A DNA stretch of 64,000 nt from UBA6522 sp965221035. GTDB taxonomy: Bacteria; Pseudomonadota; Gammaproteobacteria; Steroidobacterales; Rariloculaceae. The notes under the pieces are model-generated. The model did no database searches, was not told where the DNA came from, and saw nothing but the letters and a program-made list of their open reading frames with translations. The translations under genes were made by a program, and so were the position numbers. The stretch is taken from the NCBI GenBank assembly GCA_965221035.1, contig OZ244860.1:2542001-2606000 (forward strand), in the 5' to 3' direction. Below are positions 43,540 through 51,799 of this stretch, piece by piece (the first letter of the stretch is position 1; every line of letters starts with the position of its first letter).

Positions 43540-44565
43540 TTAATCTCTAGAAACTCGGTTTGTGGATGGAACCGCCCGTACGCCATTCAAATCTCGATTG
43601 ATGGCCATAGCGAGTTCCAATCCATGGTTCCTAGTGTTATCCGTGACTACGGTGCTCGCCCTCGTGGCCTGAATGTATTCCATGGTCTCATCAAAATCCG
43701 CGTGGTTGGATAACGCAATGCTGTAGGATCGATCAGTAAAGACCTTGAGCGGATCGTCGAAATCAGTCATGTAGGCACTGCAAACAATGGTTGTTCCGCC
43801 ATCGTTCATCTCGTTTGGAAAGCCGTCGCCCTTAGAATAGAGTCGAATATACGATCTCTGCCCTATAGCGTGCTCCCCGTCTGCGGTATCCAAAGACACA
43901 AGCGTGCCGACCGCAAAGCCGTACTCTTGGTAGACATTTACTTCCTGAATGAATCGGCTACTCGCGAGGATCGGTACACCGGAGCTGTCTCCCAGCAAGT
44001 GTAGAACTCGTTCAACGGTGCCCCGGTGGGCTCGAATGTGTACCGGCCCATGCCGCACGCGCTTGCTTACTACTTCGATGAGAGCCGCCTCAGCCTCTGC
44101 TTGGGTATAGCCACGAATACTTCTTGGGCTGCCGTATGTGCTGTCAACTACGAGCTCGTCGACCTCAATGATCCTTTCAATTGGCCATCCGAAGTCGCCT
44201 GAGTAGCCGAGTCGCCTACCGTCTGTCAAGCAAACCGCGACCTGGCAAGAGCCGAGAATGTGATTGGACGCCTCAAGAAGTACGCGTGTACCATCGTCCA
44301 ACTCGCAGTGTTCGCCCCGTGTGACAGGCAACAGGTTTTCCCTGTAAGCCAAGTCTGCATTGAACTCGGCGATAAGCAAGGCGAGTGTTTCTGGCGAAAG
44401 GAGAATATCTTGACAACCCTTACTCCTGTTAAATCCACCCATGTGATCGTCATGAATGTGTGTTTGTACACGAAATTCGCGGTCGTGAGCAAACCCATCA
44501 CAGACGACGTTGTCTCCCAACATCACCGCACCGCTATCTAGAACGTCAACGTTTGGTTGGGTCAT
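43540..44565 (-). CDS. Metallo-beta-lactamase fold nuclease-like protein (beta-CASP type)
   Basis: A 341-residue protein with the MBL metal motif HIHDDHMGG near residues 35-43 and further ligands: HILGSCQVAV near 105, GYSGDFGWP near 120, and DSTYGSP near 140. Late motifs LSNHADFDETMEY near 295 resemble motif C of the beta-CASP nucleases (Artemis/Snm1, mRNA 3' processing and archaeal relatives), which act on nucleic acids. So an exo- or endonuclease role is likely. Its start overlaps the end of the upstream gene by 20 bases. It is the seventh gene of the operon. Confidence 0.8.
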   Translation of the reverse strand: MTQPNVDVLDSGAVMLGDNVVCDGFAHDREFRVQTHIHDDHMGGFNRSKGCQDILLSPETLALLIAEFNADLAYRENLLPVTRGEHCELDDGTRVLLEASNHILGSCQVAVCLTDGRRLGYSGDFGWPIERIIEVDELVVDSTYGSPRSIRGYTQAEAEAALIEVVSKRVRHGPVHIRAHRGTVERVLHLLGDSSGVPILASSRFIQEVNVYQEYGFAVGTLVSLDTADGEHAIGQRSYIRLYSKGDGFPNEMNDGGTTIVCSAYMTDFDDPLKVFTDRSYSIALSNHADFDETMEYIQATRASTVVTDNTRNHGLELAMAINRDLNGVRAVPSTNRVSRD

Positions 44566-45268
44566 CGTTCAGTCCCCTGCGAATCTCAGAGCACAGCCTT
44601 TGTTCTAGTTTGTTTTTCCCGATCTTCGAAATTAAGGAGCCAAATTCCTCTCCTCCCACGAGTGTAAATCGTCTGGAGCCCAAACGACCGGAAGCACCAA
44701 TTAGACCCAAAGTCTTCAAGGAACGATCTAGAAGCGCGTCCTTTTCGCGCTGCGTACATTCCATGAGTACTGCCGTGATTGACCTATCAGCTACTGAGCC
44801 GATGAACACAAACTTGCGCTCAATGACAGGACGCATACCAATCACTTCGTTTACTACGTCCTTGGGAGATCTGCTCGAACGCCTTAGAAGTTGTGCAACC
44901 TGGCGAGTTTCCTTGCTTGTCAGACTATGTTCGAGCACAGCATTCGCGATGGCGTTTAATTGGTCGGTGTTACGAATTCGAAGAAGTTCAACAGCTTGCG
45001 AAAATCCCAATACGCCGTTACCGCCACCCCAATCAACAAGATGGCGAATGTCTTCTGGTAGTTCCAACAAACGGAGAAAGCGGATGAGTCCGGTCTCGTC
45101 GATTCGTATTTCTCGCGCACAGTCAGATAAGGAATTGCCGTTAGTACGCGCCCGACCGATCAATTGCGCTACCTCAACAGGGGTCAGCGGCCGACCGGTC
45201 TTGTGTGTACCGTACCCAACTGATAAGCGTAATCTGCCGAGTTCGAGCGCGCTTAGGCCATTTAGCAT
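44546..45268 (-). CDS. HTH protein resembling the central domain of ParB/KorB
   Basis: A 240-residue protein lacking the usual ParB N-terminus but with its middle domain: RPLTPVEVAQLIGRA near residues 26-40, a helix-turn-helix LSDCAREIRIDETGLIRFL near 47-65, LLELPEDIRHLVDWGGG and LGFSQAVELLRI near 88-99. That is the order found in ParB after the CTPase domain (helix-turn-helix, then LxxxHA-type segment). The C-terminal ~90 residues are beta-rich and unassigned. It directly follows a ParB-like gene that has the N-terminal domain, so the two may act as a split pair. Confidence 0.68.
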   Translation of the reverse strand: MLNGLSALELGRLRLSVGYGTHKTGRPLTPVEVAQLIGRARTNGNSLSDCAREIRIDETGLIRFLRLLELPEDIRHLVDWGGGNGVLGFSQAVELLRIRNTDQLNAIANAVLEHSLTSKETRQVAQLLRRSSRSPKDVVNEVIGMRPVIERKFVFIGSVADRSITAVLMECTQREKDALLDRSLKTLGLIGASGRLGSRRFTLVGGEEFGSLISKIGKNKLEQRLCSEIRRGLNDDPTKR

Positions 45269-45280
45269 ACGAGTAAAACC

Positions 45281-46102
45281 TCAGTCGAGGTAACCTCGAC
45301 CTGACAATGCCTCTTCTATCAATATCACGGCGGCGTCATCTTGCGTGACGTTGTCTTCATTAGCTACATCTTGGATGGCACGATGCGTATTTTGAGTAAC
45401 AGTGGCGATGATTTGAATCACTCTCGAGCCTGTTTTTGCGTGCTCAATTAGGTCGTCGATCGGTTTTTCCGGGTGATCCTTCCGCCCCTGTACAATTTTT
45501 TTTCGCTGTACATTCGTCATCGGCTCCATTTCCAATGCTAGCGTTACTGCAAGCTCGCTGTCCGGTTCACCATTCTCATCTTCCGACGCGTCCTGAGCCT
45601 TAACCGCGGCATTTATGTCCACGGCACCGTCGTCAACGAGACTCTTGAGTTCAGAAATTAACCGTGGATATTTGATGTAGTCGCGAACCTTTGACCTGGG
45701 TAGGCCTGTTGCCTCAACAACGTCTTTGATGCTTCCGTAAATGTTGTAGAGATAGAGAATACCATCCTTAAGCTCCCGTCCGGATAGCCGGCGCCGGATC
45801 AAATTTTCGGTGATGGATATGGCCTTTGCTTCGGTCTCCTCTACACGACCGTCGAGAATTGCAGCAGCGATCGTATCCGTTCGCAGAATCTTATGAGCAA
45901 GGAATCGGCGTTGACCTGTCAGTATTTCCCACTTACCCTCCTTCTTCGCTTCGCATACGACGATAGGCTGCAGTAGTCCCTGTACGGCAATGCTCGAGGC
46001 GAGTTCGTCGATGCCCTTGCCCGGACTGGCTGTTCTTACCTGGCCACGCCCAATGACTAGGTCGTTGAGTGGTATATCTCGGTATTCAATGATTTTTGCC
46101 AT
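45281..46102 (-). CDS. ParB-like N-terminal domain protein
   Basis: A 273-residue protein: IIEYRDIPLNDLVIGRGQVR near residues 4-23, GIDELASSIAVQGLLQPIVV near 30-49, and ILTGQRRFLAHKIL near 59-72, where the GxRR box of ParB CTPases is kept as GQRR. Helix-turn-helix SIKDVVEATGLPRSKVRDYI follows near 128-147. The last third is acidic and helical. In Dnd systems, DndB is a ParB/DGQHR-related regulator, and ParB-fold nucleases also occur in such clusters; here a target-recognition or regulatory part is likely. Four bases separate it from the SNF2 gene. Confidence 0.82.
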   Translation of the reverse strand: MAKIIEYRDIPLNDLVIGRGQVRTASPGKGIDELASSIAVQGLLQPIVVCEAKKEGKWEILTGQRRFLAHKILRTDTIAAAILDGRVEETEAKAISITENLIRRRLSGRELKDGILYLYNIYGSIKDVVEATGLPRSKVRDYIKYPRLISELKSLVDDGAVDINAAVKAQDASEDENGEPDSELAVTLALEMEPMTNVQRKKIVQGRKDHPEKPIDDLIEHAKTGSRVIQIIATVTQNTHRAIQDVANEDNVTQDDAAVILIEEALSGRGYLD

Positions 46103-46105
46103 TAC

Positions 46106-47560
46106 CTAATCCTCCAAGTGAGTAGTGTCCCGTCCGTGTTCGGTGTGGGCAGTGATTTCTAGAATCCGCAAGAGTTCTGATCTGCGGAAGTGTCTATCAG
46201 TTGCGCGCGTTCTCTCCACCACATCGTCGAATAACTCCGCCTTTTCTTCTAGAATTGATGCGATGCGTTCTTCAATGGATTGACGAACGACGAATCGAAG
46301 GACGTGAAGCGGATCGGACCGGTCAAAGCGATGCGCTCTATAAATTGCTTGATTCTCAACCGCTGGATTCCACCATCGGTCAAACAATACAATGTGGGTT
46401 GCTTCCCCAAGGTTCAATCCGATACCACCGGCTCGAAGCGAGATCAACAGTAAACGTGGTGTTTGGCCAGATCGGAATCGTTCAATCGTAGCCTGGCGCT
46501 CATACATATCCATTGAACCAATTAGCATTTCATGAGGTATAGACATTCGCTTGGAAACCCATTCAAGGGTCTTAACAAACTGGGAAAAAACGATGACGCG
46601 TGCAGAATCCCCGGTGGCTTCCAAAACTGCCTTAAGTGCGTCGAGTTTTGTTGACGTACCACTAATTTCATCACGATTGCAAATTCCCTTTAAACGAGTA
46701 ATGAGGCCAAGCATTGCGACAACATTCTCTCGGGATTTAGATGTAATGCAAGAAGATCGGTTAGCCCACAAATTGTTATATTGGGCACGTTGTTCAGCGC
46801 TAAGGTCGAGCTTTATGTCCTGTACAATCACAGGTGGAAGTTCGCCTCGCACTGCATGTTTGCGTCTCCGCAACATTGTTGTTTCCAATATTCTGTCTAT
46901 TTCCGCCCGACTACTTGGAGATTTAGAGTCTGGGTGTAAGAAATCCAGTATCGTTGCAACGTCAGAGAGTTGATTTTCCAGCGGAGTAGCAGATAGTGCC
47001 CAAGAGCGTCGTCTCGGTAATAGTCTGCAGGCGAGTGAGGTAGCAGAGTTTCGATCCTTTATTCGTTGCGCCTCGTCGAGTACAACTAAGTCAAAAGTGT
47101 CCTGTGGGATCCTGTCCATCCCGTCCATACGGACATGTTCGTACGACGCAACCAAAAGCGGTATCGGAAGCGTGTAGAGAGCAGTTCGGTCAGCCGCGTT
47201 GCCTTCTAGTCGCCGCGCAACTACCCCGGGCGCCCATAAAGACAATTCCTCCATCCAGTTGAGAGTCAGTGATGCCGGCGCTACTACTAGGACGCGATTA
47301 ATATCACTTTCCGTCTCCAAGAGTAGGGAAATTGCGACTGATGTTTGAACGGATTTTCCGAGCCCCATTTCGTCGGCCAATAATGCTGCGTTCGATCGGT
47401 ATAGAAAAGAAACGCCTTCCCATTGATAAGCATGCAGCGGTGAAGGTATACCCAGTCGTTGTTCTGCAATTAGCCGAAGTTGTTCCACATCGTTCTCATC
47501 TAAACGACCACACGCGGACGGCAACCTCCGCGATATGTTCTTGTCGATTTCTAATAACAT
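46106..47560 (-). CDS. SNF2-family DEAD/DEAH helicase/translocase
   Basis: The ATG at 47560 gives 484 residues; it overlaps the end of the upstream nuclease gene by 65 bases. A longer frame starts at 47641 but has poor sequence. Motif I is LADEMGLGKSVQT near residues 61-73, Ia APASLTLNW, II VVLDEAQRIKD near 159-169, III LSATPLENQ, and V/VI ISLRAGGIGLNLGEAT then IYRAHRFDRSD near 406-416. It is a compact SNF2 translocase without extra domains. SNF2-type proteins move along DNA and drive restriction or modification complexes in several defence systems; here the partner proteins point to that. Confidence 0.9.
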   Translation of the reverse strand: MLLEIDKNISRRLPSACGRLDENDVEQLRLIAEQRLGIPSPLHAYQWEGVSFLYRSNAALLADEMGLGKSVQTSVAISLLLETESDINRVLVVAPASLTLNWMEELSLWAPGVVARRLEGNAADRTALYTLPIPLLVASYEHVRMDGMDRIPQDTFDLVVLDEAQRIKDRNSATSLACRLLPRRRSWALSATPLENQLSDVATILDFLHPDSKSPSSRAEIDRILETTMLRRRKHAVRGELPPVIVQDIKLDLSAEQRAQYNNLWANRSSCITSKSRENVVAMLGLITRLKGICNRDEISGTSTKLDALKAVLEATGDSARVIVFSQFVKTLEWVSKRMSIPHEMLIGSMDMYERQATIERFRSGQTPRLLLISLRAGGIGLNLGEATHIVLFDRWWNPAVENQAIYRAHRFDRSDPLHVLRFVVRQSIEERIASILEEKAELFDDVVERTRATDRHFRRSELLRILEITAHTEHGRDTTHLED

Positions 47561-49277
47561 CAGGTGACCATGTGTCAACGTTCGCGAGGTCGCGGGTAAT
47601 TGCAACGCTACTATCGCGATACGCATCAACTTTCGTGGCAAAACTACGGTTAAATTTGGCGCCCGGTTTGTTGTCTATATTCGCCATAAGGGTAAGATTA
47701 CCAATGCGATGCGTCCAATCGTTTGCGTCTACGTGCGAAAATTCAGTCCATCCCTGCCAGTGTCGGTCTCCTGTTGGCAGTATGTGTTCGACACTGCAAG
47801 TTGCTTCGTTCAGGAGAACTGCATCGGGGCGACCGTCGCGATTGACGCCTAGCAACAGTGATTTAATCTTCTGATTTCCACGCATCTGAGCGTTAACCAT
47901 AATTGACATGAAGTTTTTGTCGTCAAGTATGTTGTGCTCCGCTCGATCGCACTCCTGTAGGAACTCCACGAACTCTTGATCAGGAACGCCACCACTGTTT
48001 GATATTACCGATGCGAAATCGGCAAACCGTCGTTCGAAATGTGATGGTTCAAACTTGGGAGCCACAAACGCCGTCCTTAAAACGAAGGACGACAGACGGC
48101 TCAGATTCGCGTTTACCAGTCTAGCAATGCGCCGACGTTTACGCCCATCGGACTCATGAACAAATTTCGACATAAGTGCAAACACCAACGTTTGCGTAAC
48201 ACTATAGGCCTTCAACTCTCTAAGGAAGACAGTAAGATTTCTAGGCGATCGAGGTGTTCCTGACTTGACTTCGAACTCCTTCAGGAATTCAGGGCTAGCT
48301 GAGGGAATGGTGAGCCGGCGGTACAGTTCCAAATCTTCGGGTTTCGCGACTTGTCGCGTCAATTCAAAAATTAAGTCGTTCGGCCTATCAGATTGCTCGC
48401 GAACGGTGCGGCGTACGTCGCGATACAAATTATCCTTCGGAAGGTACCCAAAACGACATTGCATTCGGCAACGTACATAATCCTCGGCCTTTCGCGTACT
48501 TTTGGTACTAGGAAAGACCTGTCGAACTCGCTCCAAGTTGAAATGTACGGTTTCACGTCTCTGCCTTTCATTTGGAGTGTTGAAGTGCGAATAGAAAAAA
48601 TTTCGAATCAGATCAAGCTGATCAAGGGCTTTGCCTCGACAGTTTATCGTCTCGAAAACCGCGTTGGGATCAATATCGTTCGGGACCGTCAAGCAAGCGA
48701 CTTCAAGACGTTCGCAAATGTAGTCAAAATACTTTTCCCAGCGGTTGTTTTGATTTGCAACTCCTAAAAAGTCATTTATGACGCGCCAAGCAGAAGTAAG
48801 TTTACCGTTCGTTCCGATCGTATTACCGCGTATAATCAGTTCATAGCGGACGCGATCATCTCGGGGCGGCCTCATTCTGGGTTCATAACGCTCCGCGTCA
48901 GACAGTTTACATACTGTACCACTGTGTAGATTAAATAAAATTCGCAACGCTAAGAATTCACGTTGTGAATCGTGTATCTCCTCTGCAAACCTACGGCACA
49001 GCGCAGCGCAGAGCAAAGAAACAGTGACCATCCGTTGTTGGCCGTCATTGATCTCCCAAACATCGCTTTCCTTTTCAACGAGAATTACGGCCCCCAAAAA
49101 ATAACAGCGGCGATTTTCTCGTATAGCATCTTCAATGTCATCGAGCAATGCTTGCACGTCCTTGTCAGTCCAATCGTAATACCGCTGGTGCCACGGTACA
49201 TGAAAACGCCCTTTATGAAAAAGTTCGGAAAAGCGTATTGCTTCAGCACCAATTGCCGTGCTATCGGGTAGGTTCAC
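47496..49277 (-). CDS. DUF262-DUF1524 nuclease (SspE/GmrSD-like)
   Basis: A 593-residue protein. The DUF262 N-terminus shows FHVPWHQRYYDW near residues 24-35, YFLGAVILVE near 59-68 and EINDGQQRMVTVSLL near 74-88; the DGQQR motif is the NTP-hydrolysis box of this ParB-related fold. The C-terminal DUF1524 HNH nuclease has SVEHILPTGDRHWQGW near 494-509 and RIGNLTLMAN near 524-533, so the His and Asn of the site are kept. Layout and size resemble SspE, the phosphorothioate-sensing nickase of Ssp systems, and GmrSD-type restriction enzymes. It overlaps the stop of the DndC-like gene by four bases, so it is tied to sulfur transfer. Confidence 0.88.
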   Translation of the reverse strand: MNLPDSTAIGAEAIRFSELFHKGRFHVPWHQRYYDWTDKDVQALLDDIEDAIRENRRCYFLGAVILVEKESDVWEINDGQQRMVTVSLLCAALCRRFAEEIHDSQREFLALRILFNLHSGTVCKLSDAERYEPRMRPPRDDRVRYELIIRGNTIGTNGKLTSAWRVINDFLGVANQNNRWEKYFDYICERLEVACLTVPNDIDPNAVFETINCRGKALDQLDLIRNFFYSHFNTPNERQRRETVHFNLERVRQVFPSTKSTRKAEDYVRCRMQCRFGYLPKDNLYRDVRRTVREQSDRPNDLIFELTRQVAKPEDLELYRRLTIPSASPEFLKEFEVKSGTPRSPRNLTVFLRELKAYSVTQTLVFALMSKFVHESDGRKRRRIARLVNANLSRLSSFVLRTAFVAPKFEPSHFERRFADFASVISNSGGVPDQEFVEFLQECDRAEHNILDDKNFMSIMVNAQMRGNQKIKSLLLGVNRDGRPDAVLLNEATCSVEHILPTGDRHWQGWTEFSHVDANDWTHRIGNLTLMANIDNKPGAKFNRSFATKVDAYRDSSVAITRDLANVDTWSPDVIRNRQEHIAEVAVRVWSFR

Positions 49278-50425
49278 GTTGAAGTTACCTGGTGTAGAAC
49301 CTCCGCCTTACGATCGAGTGCGTCACGGCAGTCCTTAAGAACTAGATCTCGGCGCCAGATATCCTTAATAATTTCTATCTCGGCCTGGGAGATTAACGAC
49401 CATCCAGTCACAGCCTCAAGTTTCTTAAGTCGGTCGAGAATTATTCTTCGTATTTGAACTGTGAATGGTCCGAGCACCCTGCTGCCGTCGGGTCGAGATC
49501 GAGACCTTCCGTCGCGACGCACGAGTTGTCGGTTGGCATCGTCTTCACGAAGTTCAATCAACCACTCTCGGAAATCAAACAGTCTTTCCAGAATTGGCGC
49601 TTCCTTATGACCTGAAGCAATCAGACCGCGCAAACTGCGGTCTTTGGCCACGACCGTGCATGTCCAGCATCCGAAGCGCGGCGATGTTGTTCCGCACGAT
49701 GGGGCATCTTCCTTGGACAAAACAAGGGGACACTCGCCACCACCCGCGTTCCGGTATAGCGTGATTAGATCGCGATGGGTGCCGCCCCAAGGTGCTGGAC
49801 GCTGCATCAACACCTTCCAAACGTCCTCGTCGTCAAGGTCGGCGAGAGGCGCAAACACACGGCATCCTCGGATTGAACCGTGAGCATTCATGGTTTTGCT
49901 CGATACGCGCCGTTTCGCCATATTGCGTCGACGTTCCGCTGATTCGCTCTTGCGCGTCCCTACTAGGAGTATCGCCTGACTGTGCCGCTTGACCAAGGCT
50001 TCCAGTAACTGTCCACTAGGAACAATTTTCATTCTATCTGTGCACCATCGGAAATTTCGTGTTGGAGGTATGTAACCCCGACCGATGACATTGACCCAGA
50101 ACGTCTGGTCAATGTGTGGGCGCGTGATACGGGTAGAAATAGGTAAACCTGCGCTGGTTGCAGACTGCGCTATAATGTCCAAAGAAGCTCGGAGATGATT
50201 GATGACTAGCGGGGATTCCACCAATGTGTCATTACCAATCACATAAACTTTACGATGGCGGTCGGCTTTGGGCAGGGTGGTAAGGATTTCCCACACAATT
50301 TGAAGGAGGAGGGTGGAATCCTTGCCACCGGAATAAGCGACAACCCACGGATAGGAATGCCTACGGCTATATTCGCGTGCAATGACTTCTTTACAATTTG
50401 CTAGTTTTTTTGCAGTATTCAACAA
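49274..50425 (-). CDS. dndC: DndC/SspD-like ATP pyrophosphatase sulfurtransferase
   Basis: DndC/SspD activates DNA with ATP and passes sulfur into the backbone. This 383-residue PAPS-reductase-fold protein has the PP-loop VAYSGGKDSTLLL near residues 29-41. Cysteines lie in RWCTDRMK near 125-132, GGECPLVL near 230, and SCGTTSPRFGCWTCTVV near 242-258; this pattern (GCWTCT) binds a [4Fe-4S] cluster in DndC. Length is below many DndC proteins (~500). It is the second gene, right after the desulfurase, and its stop overlaps the nuclease start. A CysH-type reductase is less likely because of the GCWTCT block. Confidence 0.9.
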   Translation of the reverse strand: MLNTAKKLANCKEVIAREYSRRHSYPWVVAYSGGKDSTLLLQIVWEILTTLPKADRHRKVYVIGNDTLVESPLVINHLRASLDIIAQSATSAGLPISTRITRPHIDQTFWVNVIGRGYIPPTRNFRWCTDRMKIVPSGQLLEALVKRHSQAILLVGTRKSESAERRRNMAKRRVSSKTMNAHGSIRGCRVFAPLADLDDEDVWKVLMQRPAPWGGTHRDLITLYRNAGGGECPLVLSKEDAPSCGTTSPRFGCWTCTVVAKDRSLRGLIASGHKEAPILERLFDFREWLIELREDDANRQLVRRDGRSRSRPDGSRVLGPFTVQIRRIILDRLKKLEAVTGWSLISQAEIEIIKDIWRRDLVLKDCRDALDRKAEVLHQVTST

Positions 50426-50505
50426 GAGTTTATGGTCCAGATAGCAATGTGAGACTCACAATGATCAGATTTGTCCAAGACCAATGGTGCCTGATGGTGA
50501 GCGAC

Positions 50506-51669
50506 TTATGCAATATCACGCAGTTCTCTCAGTTCGTTCACCGTATCTCGCAAATATCGGGCGGCACCATTGACTTCGGATTTGGACGTGAAACGACCAA
50601 TACTGACGCGAACTGAAGAGTTTGCTTCGTGTTCAGAGAGCCCCATGCCCAAGAGTACGTGTGACGGTTCTATTCGCGTTGAAGTACACGCAGAACCGGA
50701 CGAGATCGCAATTTTGTCGCGGAGCGCGATCATGAGTGACTCGTTATCAACGTCCTTGAGACGTATGTTCAAGATTCCTGAAACGCGTTTCTCTGCTTTA
50801 TTGATGTACGTGTTCGGAATCGGTGCGAGTTTTTCAAGTAGCAACTGCTCAAGCTTTGCCGTACGGACTATCTCGGCCTCCTTACAATCGGCGAGTATTT
50901 GGGCGGCCTTGCCCATTCCGATAATCTGGTGTGTCGGTAGGGTACCGGCACGAAGCCCCAATTCCTGATCGCCACCGTGTATTTGCGGCGCGATCATGGA
51001 GGCGGACTTCCCTCGAATGTATAGTGCTCCTATTCCCTTAGGCCCGTAAAATTTGTGGGCGCTCATTGATAGAAAATCGATGTTGGTCTGGCTGACCCTC
51101 AAAGGAAGCCTGGCGACACTCTGAACTGCGTCGACATGAAACGGGACACTTCGTGCGCGCAGAATGTTGCCTATGGCACCTATGTCCGTGATCGTGCCTG
51201 TCTCGTTGTTAACATGCATTAGGGAGACAAGAATTGTGTCGGCCGTAAGCGCATCTCTTACCTGGTGGGGAGCTATCAGACCGTTGTCGTCTGGACGGAG
51301 AAAGGTGATTTCGTATCCCTGCCTCGCGAGATGGCGACATGTGTCAAGAACTGCGCTGTGTTCCAAGGCAGAAGTAACGATGTGGCGCGCTTTATGGCCG
51401 TGCGTCTGTGCTATACCCTTAATCGCCAAATTTATTGACTCGGTTGCGCCAGATGTCCAAATGATTTCATGTGGGGAAGCACCAATTAACTCAGCTACGG
51501 ATTCACGAGCCTTTTTGATAGCTTTTGTGGCCATCTGCCCTGGCAGATGTGAGTGTGAGGACGGGTTGGCGAAGATCCCGCGTGGCCCCATGTAGGCGAC
51601 CATCGATTCCACTACGACCGGATCCACCGGTGTAGTTGCAGCATAGTCCAGATAAATGGTATCAGTCAT
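50506..51669 (-). CDS. dndA: Cysteine desulfurase (DndA/SspA/IscS-like)
   Basis: A 387-residue PLP enzyme that takes sulfur from cysteine and holds it as a persulfide. It opens YLDYAATTPVDP; the PLP lysine is in SMSAHKFYGPKGIGALY near residue 204, and the catalytic Cys is in SSGSACTSTR near residue 326, within the mobile loop. Other family motifs such as NPSSHSHLPGQ and VDAVQSVARLPL are present. Position as the first gene of an operon with a DndC-like partner points to DNA sulfur modification (DndA/SspA) rather than iron-sulfur assembly. The operon start faces the integrase across ~130 bases. Confidence 0.93.
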   Translation of the reverse strand: MTDTIYLDYAATTPVDPVVVESMVAYMGPRGIFANPSSHSHLPGQMATKAIKKARESVAELIGASPHEIIWTSGATESINLAIKGIAQTHGHKARHIVTSALEHSAVLDTCRHLARQGYEITFLRPDDNGLIAPHQVRDALTADTILVSLMHVNNETGTITDIGAIGNILRARSVPFHVDAVQSVARLPLRVSQTNIDFLSMSAHKFYGPKGIGALYIRGKSASMIAPQIHGGDQELGLRAGTLPTHQIIGMGKAAQILADCKEAEIVRTAKLEQLLLEKLAPIPNTYINKAEKRVSGILNIRLKDVDNESLMIALRDKIAISSGSACTSTRIEPSHVLLGMGLSEHEANSSVRVSIGRFTSKSEVNGAARYLRDTVNELRELRDIA

Positions 51670-51799
51670 ATGAATTCGCGGGCGGACTTGCTGCGCATTC
51701 TAACCGATCTTTCTGCTAGCCGGTCTTCGATCGCGACCATTCGAAAACCGCTGCGCGTAGCCGTGTACAAAATACGCGTTGATGGAACGCTTGGTGTTG

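Noticed and set aside
49274..50425. Reading the DndC-like protein as a CysH-type PAPS reductase of sulfate assimilation
   Set aside because: The GCWTCT cysteine block and the desulfurase/nuclease neighbours fit DndC/SspD; no other sulfate assimilation gene is near.
42000..51669. Reading the operon as a Dpd (7-deazaguanine DNA) system because it has SNF2 and ParB-like proteins
   Set aside because: No DpdA-type transglycosylase or preQ0 synthesis genes are in the operon, while sulfur-transfer enzymes are. The chromosomal tgt is a normal tRNA enzyme.
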